Assembly (NCBI RefSeq): GCF_029891575.1
Contig: NZ_JARZHF010000011.1
Span: 104,042-168,041, forward strand
DNA from: Salipaludibacillus daqingensis
GTDB taxonomy: Bacteria > Bacillota > Bacilli > Bacillales > Salisediminibacteriaceae
Direction of reading: 5' to 3'
DNA length: 64,000 nucleotides
Every line of letters starts with the position of its first letter. The stretch's first letter is position 1. The notes below the pieces were generated by a model, which saw nothing but the letters and a program-made list of their open reading frames with translations, was not told where the DNA came from and did no database searches. This document shows positions 27,556 to 37,680 of this stretch, piece after piece. Both the position numbers and the translations under genes were made by a program.

Positions 27556-27930
27556 ATGTCTAATAAAAAAATGTATATTTCTATATCTTCAAAGAAAATA
27601 CTAGATTCTTTATGTGATCACCTGGAATGTGAGAGGCCTTATGGATTAAAAATTGCCTTAGCAAAAGGGATTGCTAATTATGAGGGACAACAAGTTAATC
27701 TTAGTAGTATTTCGGGCGAAAAATGGACTATACCTGATAATATTATTAAAGGCGAAGATTTCCTTCTATTTAAACAATTGATTATAAATGAGACAAATAC
27801 CACTTTTGAAGATTCTGGTCTTGAAAAGACTATGGCTCACTTTATTGAACTAGGTTTAGGAGTAATCGAAGATGAAATTAATAACCTTTCAGCACTTGAA
27901 GATTACAAAACAACTTTGATAAAAGAATAA
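27556..27930 (+). CDS. DndE-like protein (second copy, diverged)
   Basis: 124 residues, the same length as DndE at 18104-18478. The N-terminus MYISISSKKILDSLCDHL, then RPYGLKIALAKGIANYEG, and the C-terminal MAHFIELGLGVIEDEI match DndE segment by segment in pattern (strand-helix, Ile/Leu-rich helix with Lys-Gly, and a helix with xHFxxxG), although direct identity is low. GAGGTG lies nine bases before the ATG, and the gene directly follows DndD2. I infer a DndE-family DNA-binding subunit. A structure prediction would settle this. Confidence 0.6.
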   Translation: MSNKKMYISISSKKILDSLCDHLECERPYGLKIALAKGIANYEGQQVNLSSISGEKWTIPDNIIKGEDFLLFKQLIINETNTTFEDSGLEKTMAHFIELGLGVIEDEINNLSALEDYKTTLIKE

Positions 27931-27936
27931 TAATAA

Positions 27937-27963
27937 ATAAGCTAGGCATCATGCCTAGCTTAT
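27937..27963. terminator. Bidirectional terminator between DndE2 and dptH
   Basis: A near-perfect palindrome with a 13-bp stem (ATAAGCTAGGCAT / ATGCCTAGCTTAT) around one base lies in the 37-base gap of two convergent genes, flanked by AT-rich sequence on both sides. Confidence 0.75.
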
Positions 27964-27967
27964 ATTA

Positions 27968-30900
27968 TTATATTCTCTTGTTTATCGCAGTAATATTTAC
28001 TACTTGTGCAATTGGTTCAGTTAACTTACCATTATGCAAAATTGGACCATGTACTATACATTGACCTTTTCTTAGTGAAGAAAGTTTTTGTTCCCAATAT
28101 TTTTTGTCTTCTTTTTCTTTGGATAAGCTGTTCGCGATTCCACTTATTTCTTGTTCTGGTGGTGAAAAATAAACTTTTTGTGATGAATTTTGTAAACGTG
28201 CTAATTCGTCACCATCTAATTGTGATTTTAAGAACTGCGTTGCATACCAACCTGACCAACCAAATTTTCTTCCTTCAGTTAATATCCTTGCTGATGGAGA
28301 GTGTTCACGATGATCAAGATTTTGAGCTTCATCTAAAACCACGGGTATTGGAATATGTTTATTACCTTTTCGGACAGAATGATTCCAAAGGTCCCATAAT
28401 ATAAATTCGGTAATCATCAACTGAACATCTCTTGGATATGCCGTTAGTTGTATGATGTTAACAGTCCCATTACTATTTATTATTTTTTCCCAATCCACTT
28501 CTTCTTGTGAACTAGTAAAGGGGTTCCTATCTATTAAGTTTCTTATTTGAGATAGTGTTTTTTTTGCGTAAGAAGTATCAAGTTCTTCTAATTCGTTCTT
28601 TAATTGAGATAAAGTCATTTGGTCACTGTATTTTAAAACGCCTTGTTGAGTTGCTTCATATATTGCGTTTAATTGTTGTATCCCCAACGATGGGTAAACA
28701 GCACCAAATACACTTTTGATACGTTCAGCAATATCTGTCTCATTTTCCTCAATCTCTATTCCACCTATATTACGGACATTTCGCTTGAATGGATTTATTG
28801 GGAACTTCTCATTATAAACGATCGTTTGCTTTAATCTATCTTCTCCCAATGTTTCTACGAACTCTTCCTCTAATTGGTTAGGTAAAAAGCCTTCCGTATA
28901 ATCAATAATGATACTAGAAATCCCTTGAAGTGCTTGTTCAAGTAACAAACATTGCATAAAGTAAGTTTTTCCTTGACCTGATTTTCCTGAGATCAATAAA
29001 TGCCTGTTCGCTAGCTCCTTGTTACCATACTCCCAATAAATATGCTGGTTAGACTTATCAGCTTCTCCGATCAAAATGCGAACATCTTCTAACTGAGAAG
29101 GTTCATTAGGGTTATCATTAGTCTTCGTTCCAACATTTAGGCTTCCACTAACTATAGATGGCTTCTCTCCTTCTATATCTTCACTTTCTGGATTGCCTTC
29201 TTGAACTTGTTCTTCTCGTTCTTCATTTATAGTTGATTGGTAATTATTTTGAATTAACGACTCTGTTGGAAAATCTGTTTTGCCTTCTTTTACTTTATCC
29301 GCTAAAGATTGAACGGACTCAATGATGCCTCGAGAACCATCCGCTTCATTTAAGTACAAGGTTGTGACTTCTTCATCATAATCAACACCACCGACATATC
29401 TATCGGTTTCAAATGACATAATAGCTCCTTTTCCTATTAAAGGAACGAGGTATTCTGAGACTGAAAAGTTGTCGCTAAGCAATTTATACCTTGTTTCATC
29501 AGCTAATTCGTATTTTTTTTCTGGCCAGAAATCACTTTGGGCCAACTTATTAAAGTTAGCAATAAATAGTTGCACAAAGAATTGTCTATAAAATTGATGG
29601 GTAAAATTGATGTTTCCTTCATCATCATATTTTGTCAAATAGTCAGTAAATAGTTTCTTTGTTTGTCGTAATTGAGCTTTCGCTTTTTCAATAACAGGCG
29701 AATTATTTTTGCCGATCTTTACTTCTACGGGATAGAAGTGAAGAAGTAGTTCTTCGTCTCTTGACTCTAAACCAATTAACAACAAGTCATCACTATGAGA
29801 ACCACTTACACCTAAGTTTTTAGCAGTGAATACCCCATCTTTTTTCGTTAATCCTACCGCGCCTGCAACTCTTAAAATTTCTTCTAAAGAAATTGGTACC
29901 CATACAATATTTTTATGATCAAAGTAACTTAACGTGTACTTAATTGCTGATAAAATACTCAATTTTTCACGGTCATAATGACCTTTACTTCCTATAATTC
30001 TTAATAACCATTCTCCATTAAAAGCATTGAAAGATTTGATTGTTTGTGTCACATCTTCATCACTGACGGATATACCCTTCCCCTTTAAATATTGTTTAAT
30101 TACATTATTATATTGCTTTGATTTATCTGTAACTGTAATAGCATCATAACGACTTGAAGAGGTGTATTGATCACTATAATGAATAACTACTAAGTTTCGA
30201 TCATAGGATTGGAAGTATTCTAAGTCAACAGTAGGATCTACAAAAGTAACCCAATAAGATGAACGGAAGATTTTATTTAGCGTTTCTTCATCATCTGTAG
30301 TAGTACGGGACATTATTGCCACTCCAGGTCTGTATGCATCACTACCTTTGTTTCTCACGTTAGCCGCTAATTCATTTACTGAATAAACTACCTGTAGCAA
30401 TGTATCCTCAGGTTTCATTTCATAAGCTCTCACACCAAAGCCACTTCGGTAGGAATCATCACTCTTCATTGCAGGTACGGAAGATAAGATACCATCTAAA
30501 CTAACTCCTGAGAGCATGTCTTCCATAGGTTGCATCGTAAAATTTTCTTGACTCATCATTTTATAAAAAGACAAATGTGCATATTCAAGTGTTTCATCAG
30601 TAGTGTGTTTAAAATAGAATAGTGTTTGTCTAATAAACCTTAATATATCATTAGGGTCATACTTCTTAGAACTAAGCTTTACATTAAACAGTTGATATAC
30701 TTCATCAGGGTCTTTTAATTTGGAGAATTGATCGAATACACTATCTTGTTTATCTTTAAAATATAGTGAAACTTCAATCGGATTTAAAGAATCAGGTCCT
30801 TTCTTATCGATTCTTGTAACAATCCATTTTAAAATTCCTCGTAATACTTCTAAGTCATTACTAATATTTATGACATTTACTTTAACTGAAGCTTTTGCAC

Positions 30901-33121
30901 CTTCTACGAACAAATAAGTAAAATGCTCTTCAAATTGCTTTAATTTATCTTCAACCACTTTTGCTAAATAATTAGAAGCATCAGAAACAGAAACTTCATT
31001 AACTGGCTTGAACTTTATCCATTCTTTAAGAGGAATATCTGAATCAGGCCTGTACCTTTCGTCATTTTCATCGTAAATGAAAGGAAGTAGAGTACTTGGG
31101 CTTAATCTCTCTAAAATACTTTGGTCTATTTCGTTATTTTTCAGACGTTCATTTACTTTCAGTTGATATGAAATAACTAAAGGATGGAAAGGGGTTAGAT
31201 AAATCCCTTGTACGTCTTTTTGAGTTCCAAGTCTCATTAAATCTATTCGTTCCTGAGATCTAGAACTATTTCTAATTTTTTTTATCTCTTTGATATATTG
31301 AAAGATATAATCTTTTGCACGCTTTTCATATTCCTCACTTACAAAACATAAAGAAGGTGTTGACTTGTGTATCTTAAAATAAGTTAGAAATCGACTATAA
31401 GCTTCTCTTAAGTCTTCATGGATCTTCAGTTCCTCTTCATACAGTTTATCCGCTTCAACTCTTGAAGCGAAAAAACCATTTTTGATCCACTCTAGTTCCC
31501 ATTGCAAAAATTGATTATATTCAGAATGGGTATAAAATTCTCGGTTTCCGATTACTAACCTATTGTTTGAATAAATGAAGTTTTGTTGCATCTCTCTTTT
31601 TAAACGCCAAATTCTTAAAGCTCTTATTGGTGTTGTTTCAGGCAACTGATTCTTTAATAAAAGATTAAGAGTAGCTTTGTTAATTTGAAGTTTAATGTTC
31701 AAAAGATCTTGTTCATCAAATGCATCACTTTGTGGTATTAATAAGACACCTTCATCTTCTTCAACAGTTATTAATTGATTGTCCTTAATAACGTCAATCG
31801 AATTTGTGTTTTTCCCTGCACCAATTTTTAACTCTTCTATTTCAGAATTTAGCTCTATGAAATTTTTTGCAACATTAACAGTGTAGCGAGTTTCTATATC
31901 ATATAAATATTTCTCACTAAAAGGAACTATGACAATATGAAATTCTGCACCTAGAGCGGCTCTTTTTTCATGCTTATAATTGACTCTAATAAAAGTAACA
32001 TCATCTGCTTTAGGTTTTAATTTTAAATTTATATTCTTTCTTCCCATATCATATTCAATATAAGCTTTAGAGTAATTTGGAATTGTAATGAACTCGTCCG
32101 AAAGATTTTTAATTGTGTTACCTGAGACTTCAAATTTAGCTTGTACATGGATTGAATCCTTGTTTTCATCATTAAAAATAATGATTTGTCTTTTTCTTTG
32201 ACCCGCTGAATTTTCTTTTTGCGGACGTTCCCAGTATTTAAAATTAGGTATTTTTATTTCTTGCAGTTTTACTTTTGCATCTTTGTTTTCCTTTTCTTTC
32301 TCTTCGGCAGCATTATAAACAACTGAAAAAGAAGTATCTATCCAATTGTCTTGTTTCAGAAATTGAACTCCCTTATTACTGAATTTCTTTTCAAGATCTT
32401 CTTCGACTGCACCAAAATCATGAATTCTCTGAACTTGTTCAAATAATTCATAGTTAGATTTTAATCGTTCCGTTAGTTCTTTTCCGGTTTTATTTTGTAA
32501 ATCATGATCTTTAAATAAACCAAACCGTTTATAATCTTCATCTTCAAGCGATCCTTTTGTAAGAGTTCTAAAGATTTCCTGGAAATCTAAAAGTGAAACT
32601 TGTTGCACAAACTGATCTTCCATTAAACGTTTTAAGTTTTCTAAAAGTATCGTTTGATCTACTTTTCTTAACACGCTATTTTCAATATCATTTTTTAAAT
32701 AATCATTAAGAGATTGAGAATGCAACGGCATACCTTCTTTTTGCAGATCACTACTTCCACCTTGGATACTATCTAATTGTTCAGATACTATGCTTAACAA
32801 CGCGGTATTTTCCCAAACACCTAATTGATCGCCTACTTGGTTTCTTAAGGTTACTAAGAAGTCTGGGGTTACTCCTTCAGAAGTAGATGCGACAACCAAC
32901 TTCACTTGATCAATGTTAATAGCAAATGTTTGGTAAGTTGTACCTGTCTCATGTTTGTACTCGAAGTTCTCTACGCTATTTAGTTGTTCAAGTTCATTAA
33001 TCAGTCCTTCTACTTCCCTTTTACTATCTAATTGCACATAAAAGCGATCACCTGGATTAATTTGACCTTGGAACCTTCTCACTAACATTTCACTAATATA
33101 TTTAAAGAATGGGTTTGACAT
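27968..33121 (-). CDS. dptH: DptH, phosphorothioation-dependent restriction ATPase
   Basis: About 1717 residues from the chosen start MSNPFFKYISEMLV; in-frame starts at 33142 and 33130 are also possible. The C-terminal quarter is a HerA/FtsK-like ATPase: LLISGKSGQGKTYFMQCLLL (Walker A, about residue 1380) and IPVVLDEAQNLDHRE (Walker B, about 1597), with an arginine-finger-like LARLQNSSQKVYF later. Around residue 1125-1150, DDLLLIGLESRD followed by FYPVEVKIGK has the spacing of a PD-(D/E)XK active site (D and ExK). Family knowledge: DptF-G-H together restrict unmodified DNA. The start overlaps the dptG stop region, so translation is coupled. Large size and layout are normal for DptH. Confidence 0.9.
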   Translation of the reverse strand: MSNPFFKYISEMLVRRFQGQINPGDRFYVQLDSKREVEGLINELEQLNSVENFEYKHETGTTYQTFAINIDQVKLVVASTSEGVTPDFLVTLRNQVGDQLGVWENTALLSIVSEQLDSIQGGSSDLQKEGMPLHSQSLNDYLKNDIENSVLRKVDQTILLENLKRLMEDQFVQQVSLLDFQEIFRTLTKGSLEDEDYKRFGLFKDHDLQNKTGKELTERLKSNYELFEQVQRIHDFGAVEEDLEKKFSNKGVQFLKQDNWIDTSFSVVYNAAEEKEKENKDAKVKLQEIKIPNFKYWERPQKENSAGQRKRQIIIFNDENKDSIHVQAKFEVSGNTIKNLSDEFITIPNYSKAYIEYDMGRKNINLKLKPKADDVTFIRVNYKHEKRAALGAEFHIVIVPFSEKYLYDIETRYTVNVAKNFIELNSEIEELKIGAGKNTNSIDVIKDNQLITVEEDEGVLLIPQSDAFDEQDLLNIKLQINKATLNLLLKNQLPETTPIRALRIWRLKREMQQNFIYSNNRLVIGNREFYTHSEYNQFLQWELEWIKNGFFASRVEADKLYEEELKIHEDLREAYSRFLTYFKIHKSTPSLCFVSEEYEKRAKDYIFQYIKEIKKIRNSSRSQERIDLMRLGTQKDVQGIYLTPFHPLVISYQLKVNERLKNNEIDQSILERLSPSTLLPFIYDENDERYRPDSDIPLKEWIKFKPVNEVSVSDASNYLAKVVEDKLKQFEEHFTYLFVEGAKASVKVNVINISNDLEVLRGILKWIVTRIDKKGPDSLNPIEVSLYFKDKQDSVFDQFSKLKDPDEVYQLFNVKLSSKKYDPNDILRFIRQTLFYFKHTTDETLEYAHLSFYKMMSQENFTMQPMEDMLSGVSLDGILSSVPAMKSDDSYRSGFGVRAYEMKPEDTLLQVVYSVNELAANVRNKGSDAYRPGVAIMSRTTTDDEETLNKIFRSSYWVTFVDPTVDLEYFQSYDRNLVVIHYSDQYTSSSRYDAITVTDKSKQYNNVIKQYLKGKGISVSDEDVTQTIKSFNAFNGEWLLRIIGSKGHYDREKLSILSAIKYTLSYFDHKNIVWVPISLEEILRVAGAVGLTKKDGVFTAKNLGVSGSHSDDLLLIGLESRDEELLLHFYPVEVKIGKNNSPVIEKAKAQLRQTKKLFTDYLTKYDDEGNINFTHQFYRQFFVQLFIANFNKLAQSDFWPEKKYELADETRYKLLSDNFSVSEYLVPLIGKGAIMSFETDRYVGGVDYDEEVTTLYLNEADGSRGIIESVQSLADKVKEGKTDFPTESLIQNNYQSTINEEREEQVQEGNPESEDIEGEKPSIVSGSLNVGTKTNDNPNEPSQLEDVRILIGEADKSNQHIYWEYGNKELANRHLLISGKSGQGKTYFMQCLLLEQALQGISSIIIDYTEGFLPNQLEEEFVETLGEDRLKQTIVYNEKFPINPFKRNVRNIGGIEIEENETDIAERIKSVFGAVYPSLGIQQLNAIYEATQQGVLKYSDQMTLSQLKNELEELDTSYAKKTLSQIRNLIDRNPFTSSQEEVDWEKIINSNGTVNIIQLTAYPRDVQLMITEFILWDLWNHSVRKGNKHIPIPVVLDEAQNLDHREHSPSARILTEGRKFGWSGWYATQFLKSQLDGDELARLQNSSQKVYFSPPEQEISGIANSLSKEKEDKKYWEQKLSSLRKGQCIVHGPILHNGKLTEPIAQVVNITAINKRI

Positions 33122-34523
33122 ACTGAGCATCACCACTATCACTTTTCTTTTCGATAATATTAAGACTATCTAACAAATCAACCACTTCTTTCTGCGAATA
33201 TCTATCCAATTTAATACCTCTTTTTTCAAATTCAACAAATAATTCTTTCAAGGCAATACGAGGTCTATTTTTAACAGCTAGAGCTGTCAGCATTAGTAAG
33301 AAATCTTGCGTTATATTTAGTGTATGACCTAAACTACCACGAGCTTTTAAAAACTTTCCAAACGCTGCATCCTCCACTAATTTACCATAATTCTTACAAA
33401 CTTCAGAGCTCATTCCTTCTTTTAATGAGTTATAGAGATTTTTAATAGCACTTTTTATAGATGTCGAATTCTGGGGTGACTCAAAATTCATTTTTGAGGC
33501 ATACTTAGTCAGCCACTCGTTTAAGTCATCTAAAAATTCTGCCTTCTCATTATCCGATGCTTCATTTTCTAACTTTTTACTCAAGTCATTATATGTCATG
33601 AATGTATTTCCTTCATTATTTAACCAATTATGACTTAATTGAGACTGTGTGTGTACATGAACAAATACATAAGGTGCACGATCTCTCAATCCTTTAAAAC
33701 TGTAAACATCATTAAATGCTTTCCTTCTTTTATTCAGTGACTCCCAATCCAATGAATAATATAGAGGGTTTACATGAGAATAGTTACCGTCTGTAAACAT
33801 TGCAAATTTAAATGTAAGTTGTGATACATATAAGAAATAATAGTGATGCAAGAATAGTTCAAAATGCTCTAAAAAGAAATCCCTACGAGAACTTAAGAAG
33901 AAGAAATCATCAATAAACATTTCTGTAGCACTGGGTAGCAAACTTTGATAATCATTTTTACCCTTAGGCTTGGTATCATCTTCTAACTCATCTAAATGAT
34001 GTAGAATCATAGATACTAGTAAATCTTCATCATTCTTCTTATTAAATACATCTGCGACTTTTGTAGGTTGGTCTATAACAAGAACATCCTTCAAGAAATG
34101 GGCTACCCTTTTTTCTAGATTTCCTCTTTTACCTTTTGACAAAGGGTAATACAAAAATATATGAGGATGAATAGCTTGTACATCTTTCTCATTATTAAAT
34201 AATAACGTACTCAATAGTCTTTCTAAATCGTAACGATCATCTTCATTATCAGAAGTAACATCTGCTGTCATTCTCTCAATTATTGTTTTCTCTTGTATAT
34301 CATAAGTTGCGCTTGTTTCATGTAGATGCAGAGGATCTTGATCGTTCTCTAAAGTTTGACTACAAACTTGTCTTGAAAACTCACCTAAAACAGTTCTAAC
34401 TTCACCTTGAAGTCTAGCTTTAACATCTTTTGTAACAAAAGGTAGAACACCCCTTATATTCCCTGTTTTATGCTGATGAGTTATCAGTTTATCTAGAGTT
34501 TCTACGTCTAATTTTTTATGCAT
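33102..34523 (-). CDS. dptG: DptG, phosphorothioation-dependent restriction protein
   Basis: 473 residues without obvious catalytic motifs. Visible features are an N-terminal MHKKLDVETLDKLITHQHK, a segment LLSTLLFNNEKDV with acidic surroundings, DFFFLSSRRDFFLEHFELFLHH in the middle and a C-terminal winged-helix-like end (KRGIKLDRYSQKEVVDLLD). This agrees with DptG, an essential but structurally obscure subunit of the PT restriction complex. AAGGAG lies eight bases before the ATG, inside the end of dptF. Identification rests on size, order and context more than on motifs. Confidence 0.85.
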   Translation of the reverse strand: MHKKLDVETLDKLITHQHKTGNIRGVLPFVTKDVKARLQGEVRTVLGEFSRQVCSQTLENDQDPLHLHETSATYDIQEKTIIERMTADVTSDNEDDRYDLERLLSTLLFNNEKDVQAIHPHIFLYYPLSKGKRGNLEKRVAHFLKDVLVIDQPTKVADVFNKKNDEDLLVSMILHHLDELEDDTKPKGKNDYQSLLPSATEMFIDDFFFLSSRRDFFLEHFELFLHHYYFLYVSQLTFKFAMFTDGNYSHVNPLYYSLDWESLNKRRKAFNDVYSFKGLRDRAPYVFVHVHTQSQLSHNWLNNEGNTFMTYNDLSKKLENEASDNEKAEFLDDLNEWLTKYASKMNFESPQNSTSIKSAIKNLYNSLKEGMSSEVCKNYGKLVEDAAFGKFLKARGSLGHTLNITQDFLLMLTALAVKNRPRIALKELFVEFEKRGIKLDRYSQKEVVDLLDSLNIIEKKSDSGDAQYVKPIL

Positions 34524-34528
34524 AACTT

Positions 34529-36904
34529 TTACTCCTTTTCAAAGATAAAACCACCAAATTCATTTTTCTCCAATTTATACATTTTCTTTTCATTGGGTAT
34601 ATGAACTATTAACTCTTTTTGGCTTTTACCAAATCTCATTACTTTTTCTATAAACTCAACAAATTGAATTGCATCTTCTTCATCTTTTTTATTAGGACAA
34701 TACCCATCCAGTACGGCTAAGATTAATCTGTATAAGTGATAATCTACATCTAGTTCAACTTTCTCATATGCATTACCACCGTGATAAGCAACAGTTAATG
34801 TAGTCTTAAAATTAAACAATACACTCTCATTTCTTAGATCTAGATGACTAATATCAGGGCGTAAATCTAAGTATTGAGCTACTTTAAACTTACCATTATT
34901 ACTTAAATAGATATAACTTTTTTTAGGACTTCCTTTCCATCTATAAATGGCTTCCTTTACACTGTTATAAAAAATTTGAATTGAATTGGTATTTTTCTTA
35001 CTAAAATTATAAAGGTAAGTTGTATAATCTTTATAGGATTCTGGTGTTACTTTTTTATTTAGTTCCTTAGAAGTCAGGTATGTTGTACGGATAAGAGATT
35101 TAAAAAAATCTTCTTCAGAAGAATAAGTAAATTTATCTCCTAGCTCCTTTAATTCTCTTCTTAAGTGAATTAATTTCCTCATCCATTCTAACGAAACTTC
35201 ATCGTCTAGCAACTCCTTAACAGTGTGTTCCCAGTCATCTAACGTATTTAAATCAATAAGAATTTGGTCTATACTAGGACTTCTAAAATCAATTGGATCT
35301 AGATCATTCACCGCTTTTAAGATATATGACCTCTCCTTACGAGCAAATAAAAGAGTTGGAGTAATATAATTTAATTTTTCTAGAGGGCTCCATTCAATGT
35401 CATCTGTTTCTGCATAACCATCTGGAATAACGATATCAGCAATGAAATTAAACAGAGACCTTGCAGAAATCACAAGCTTATGTTGAATGATGATATTTAT
35501 CAATAATTGAATAATATGTTCTTGAACCTTTTCATTCATCAAAAAACGGTAGTTTTCATGAATAATTCTATTCATACCTCGATCTTCATCTTTTTTATAA
35601 GCTAAATAGAAAGGGTTCATTTCGTTTTTTTCAAATATTTTGCTAAAAATCTCAGCGAAAAACATTGATTGTGGACCTTGTTCAGTAAGTTCGAACATTT
35701 GGTAGTCACTAAAACTAATAATATGAAAGTCTTCCTCACTGTATTTAGCAGTTACTTTAGTTTCAAAAACATTACTATTATTTATAAATTCTTTTAGTTT
35801 ACTAAATTTATTTCTTTGTTCTTCACCTTCTAAAAAATTGTTTAAGATTCCCAAATTAATTGCAATGATAATTCGGTCTTGACTAATATCAATATTTTCG
35901 TCTGAAAATCCATCTAACTCTTCCGACAACGTCTCAATTGCACTTTTCTTAGGATCGAAACTCTCAGTCGCATCATTGTATAAACGATATTCGTTTATTA
36001 AATCGGGTCTACTTTCTTTTAAATAAGACAGAATATGAGATTTCCCGTCCCCAACACTACCACTTAATAATATTAATGAAGGACCAATTTTATTTTGCTC
36101 ATTTTCAAGAATACCTTCAAGGTCTGTTTGAATTTTTCTCTTTACATGCATATACTTCTTAAAATTACTGAAGGCCTCAGGACTTTCAACTGCTTCTTGA
36201 GAAGACTCTTGTAATTTTTTTAACTCTCTTAACAAATAACTGTGCTGATCAGTTAATTTATCTGTCATTGTTTCTGATTCTTTTTGTTCAACTTTCTTTG
36301 TTAGTTGCTTAACTGCTCCTGATTTCAGTTCAACCTTGTTTTCATTTCCTTCACTATTCCCATTGTCTATTGAAGTGTTGATAGCTGGTTTTGAAGTAGT
36401 CTCAGCAACATTTCCTTGAATTGCGGCTAAGATTTGGTTGATCATTTCATCACTAACTTTGTTATCATTACTCTGAGAAGGCGGTTGTGGATTTCTATAT
36501 TTCGGTATTTCAATCGTTTCTAATGAATAAACTTCTACATACCATTTAGATACTTTATAAATAGCTTTAAAAACTTTAATTGCATTTTCAATATCATCAA
36601 AATTAGCTTTATGTGCTGCTTTATTGCCTAAACCGCGAACAGTATCCATATACTGTTTAGTATCCTTAGTAAGAAATCCATAACGGTCTAAATAAAGAAC
36701 TTTCTCAAAGAGCTTTGTAAAGTTAACATCATTTATTTTTTCTTTTTTTATTACATCATCAATTATTGCTTCTAAAGCTACCCTACCATTAATACAAGCA
36801 GATTGAGGATCTTCATAGATTAATTTTTCTAGTTTTCTACCATTTTCAGAAGCCGCTGGGTTAAGGTCTTTAATAAATTCCAATAGGTAATTTGAGTCTG
36901 CCAT
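34529..36904 (-). CDS. dptF: DptF, phosphorothioation-dependent restriction ATPase
   Basis: 791 residues. The N-terminal 120 residues resemble a DUF4145-like helical domain (RVALEAIIDDVIKKEK and GLGNKAAHKANF). A linker of low complexity (about 150-220) follows, then an AAA-type P-loop ILLSGSVGDGKSHILSYL (about residue 278). DptF is the ATPase subunit of the DptFGH restriction complex. First gene of the dptFGH operon; AAGGAG precedes the ATG, and the gap to dptG is five bases. A promoter is visible just upstream. The DUF4145-like N-terminus is typical of DptF. Confidence 0.9.
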   Translation of the reverse strand: MADSNYLLEFIKDLNPAASENGRKLEKLIYEDPQSACINGRVALEAIIDDVIKKEKINDVNFTKLFEKVLYLDRYGFLTKDTKQYMDTVRGLGNKAAHKANFDDIENAIKVFKAIYKVSKWYVEVYSLETIEIPKYRNPQPPSQSNDNKVSDEMINQILAAIQGNVAETTSKPAINTSIDNGNSEGNENKVELKSGAVKQLTKKVEQKESETMTDKLTDQHSYLLRELKKLQESSQEAVESPEAFSNFKKYMHVKRKIQTDLEGILENEQNKIGPSLILLSGSVGDGKSHILSYLKESRPDLINEYRLYNDATESFDPKKSAIETLSEELDGFSDENIDISQDRIIIAINLGILNNFLEGEEQRNKFSKLKEFINNSNVFETKVTAKYSEEDFHIISFSDYQMFELTEQGPQSMFFAEIFSKIFEKNEMNPFYLAYKKDEDRGMNRIIHENYRFLMNEKVQEHIIQLLINIIIQHKLVISARSLFNFIADIVIPDGYAETDDIEWSPLEKLNYITPTLLFARKERSYILKAVNDLDPIDFRSPSIDQILIDLNTLDDWEHTVKELLDDEVSLEWMRKLIHLRRELKELGDKFTYSSEEDFFKSLIRTTYLTSKELNKKVTPESYKDYTTYLYNFSKKNTNSIQIFYNSVKEAIYRWKGSPKKSYIYLSNNGKFKVAQYLDLRPDISHLDLRNESVLFNFKTTLTVAYHGGNAYEKVELDVDYHLYRLILAVLDGYCPNKKDEEDAIQFVEFIEKVMRFGKSQKELIVHIPNEKKMYKLEKNEFGGFIFEKE

Positions 36905-36924
36905 GAATCTACACTCCTTAATAC

Positions 36925-36953
36925 ATATTCAACAATTGTTAATTAATTGCCAA
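36925..36953 (-). promoter_or_regulatory. Probable promoter of the dptFGH operon
   Basis: Read on the minus strand: -35 TTGGCA (36953-36948), a 17-base spacer containing TTAACAATTGTT, and -10 GAATAT (36930-36925). The -35 is good and the -10 moderate. It is about 20 bases before the dptF ATG, so the leader would be very short. Confidence 0.4.
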
Positions 36954-37679
36954 GTAATAGTCTATTATTTAATGCTTCTAATGTCTCATCTTAATCCTTA
37001 CTCAATACATAATTACTTGTTATATATTTTATTAGAGTAAATTTTTATTAATTAAATGATAACTAGTAATTAGTAAGTTTAGATCATACTAAAACTCGAC
37101 TTTATTTTTTATACACGTCAAATTTCCTATATATCCTTCATTTTCACTTCTATCTTTATATTCTAATCTTAACATTTATAAGTATAGAAATATGCTAAAA
37201 TTGTAATATTGTATGCGTAAAATTACCCTTATAACTTAATATTTCCCTACATTTAAACAAATTTTTATGAGTCACTATTGCTCATCAGTAACTTTGATAG
37301 TGGACTTAAGAACCCTCTTAGATTTATAAGTTAATTCAATTATAAAAATTAAGGTGACACTCTTTGTCAGTGAATAGGTGTTCGGTACGTTTAATTAGGC
37401 ACCCACATTAGAGAGAGAACAAAGAAAAGGTTCCTGTCCCGCGGCACTTTAAAGTTATACCGTATTGGGGGATCAGGAACCACAAATTTGATGGTTATCT
37501 CTTTTTCGAGTAAACTTTCTTAAAGCCATTTTCAAAAATACCGCGTAAGTACTTTCCAAAATCAATCATCCTATTTATACAATTCAATAATTGGTTGTTA
37601 ACTAGATCAATGTCGTGGCAGGTGTTAAATAAGCTGGGTTCGAAAAACGCTGCACATTATCTCTGTTATATTTATACAA
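36954..37679. other. Gene-free stretch with one REP-like hairpin
   Basis: About 725 bases upstream of dptF with no gene. At 37429-37481, GGTTCCTG pairs with CAGGAACC around a loop holding CCC and GGGG, making a dispersed-repeat type hairpin. The AT-rich part 37000-37380 shows nothing. Confidence 0.5.
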
Positions 37680-37680
37680 C

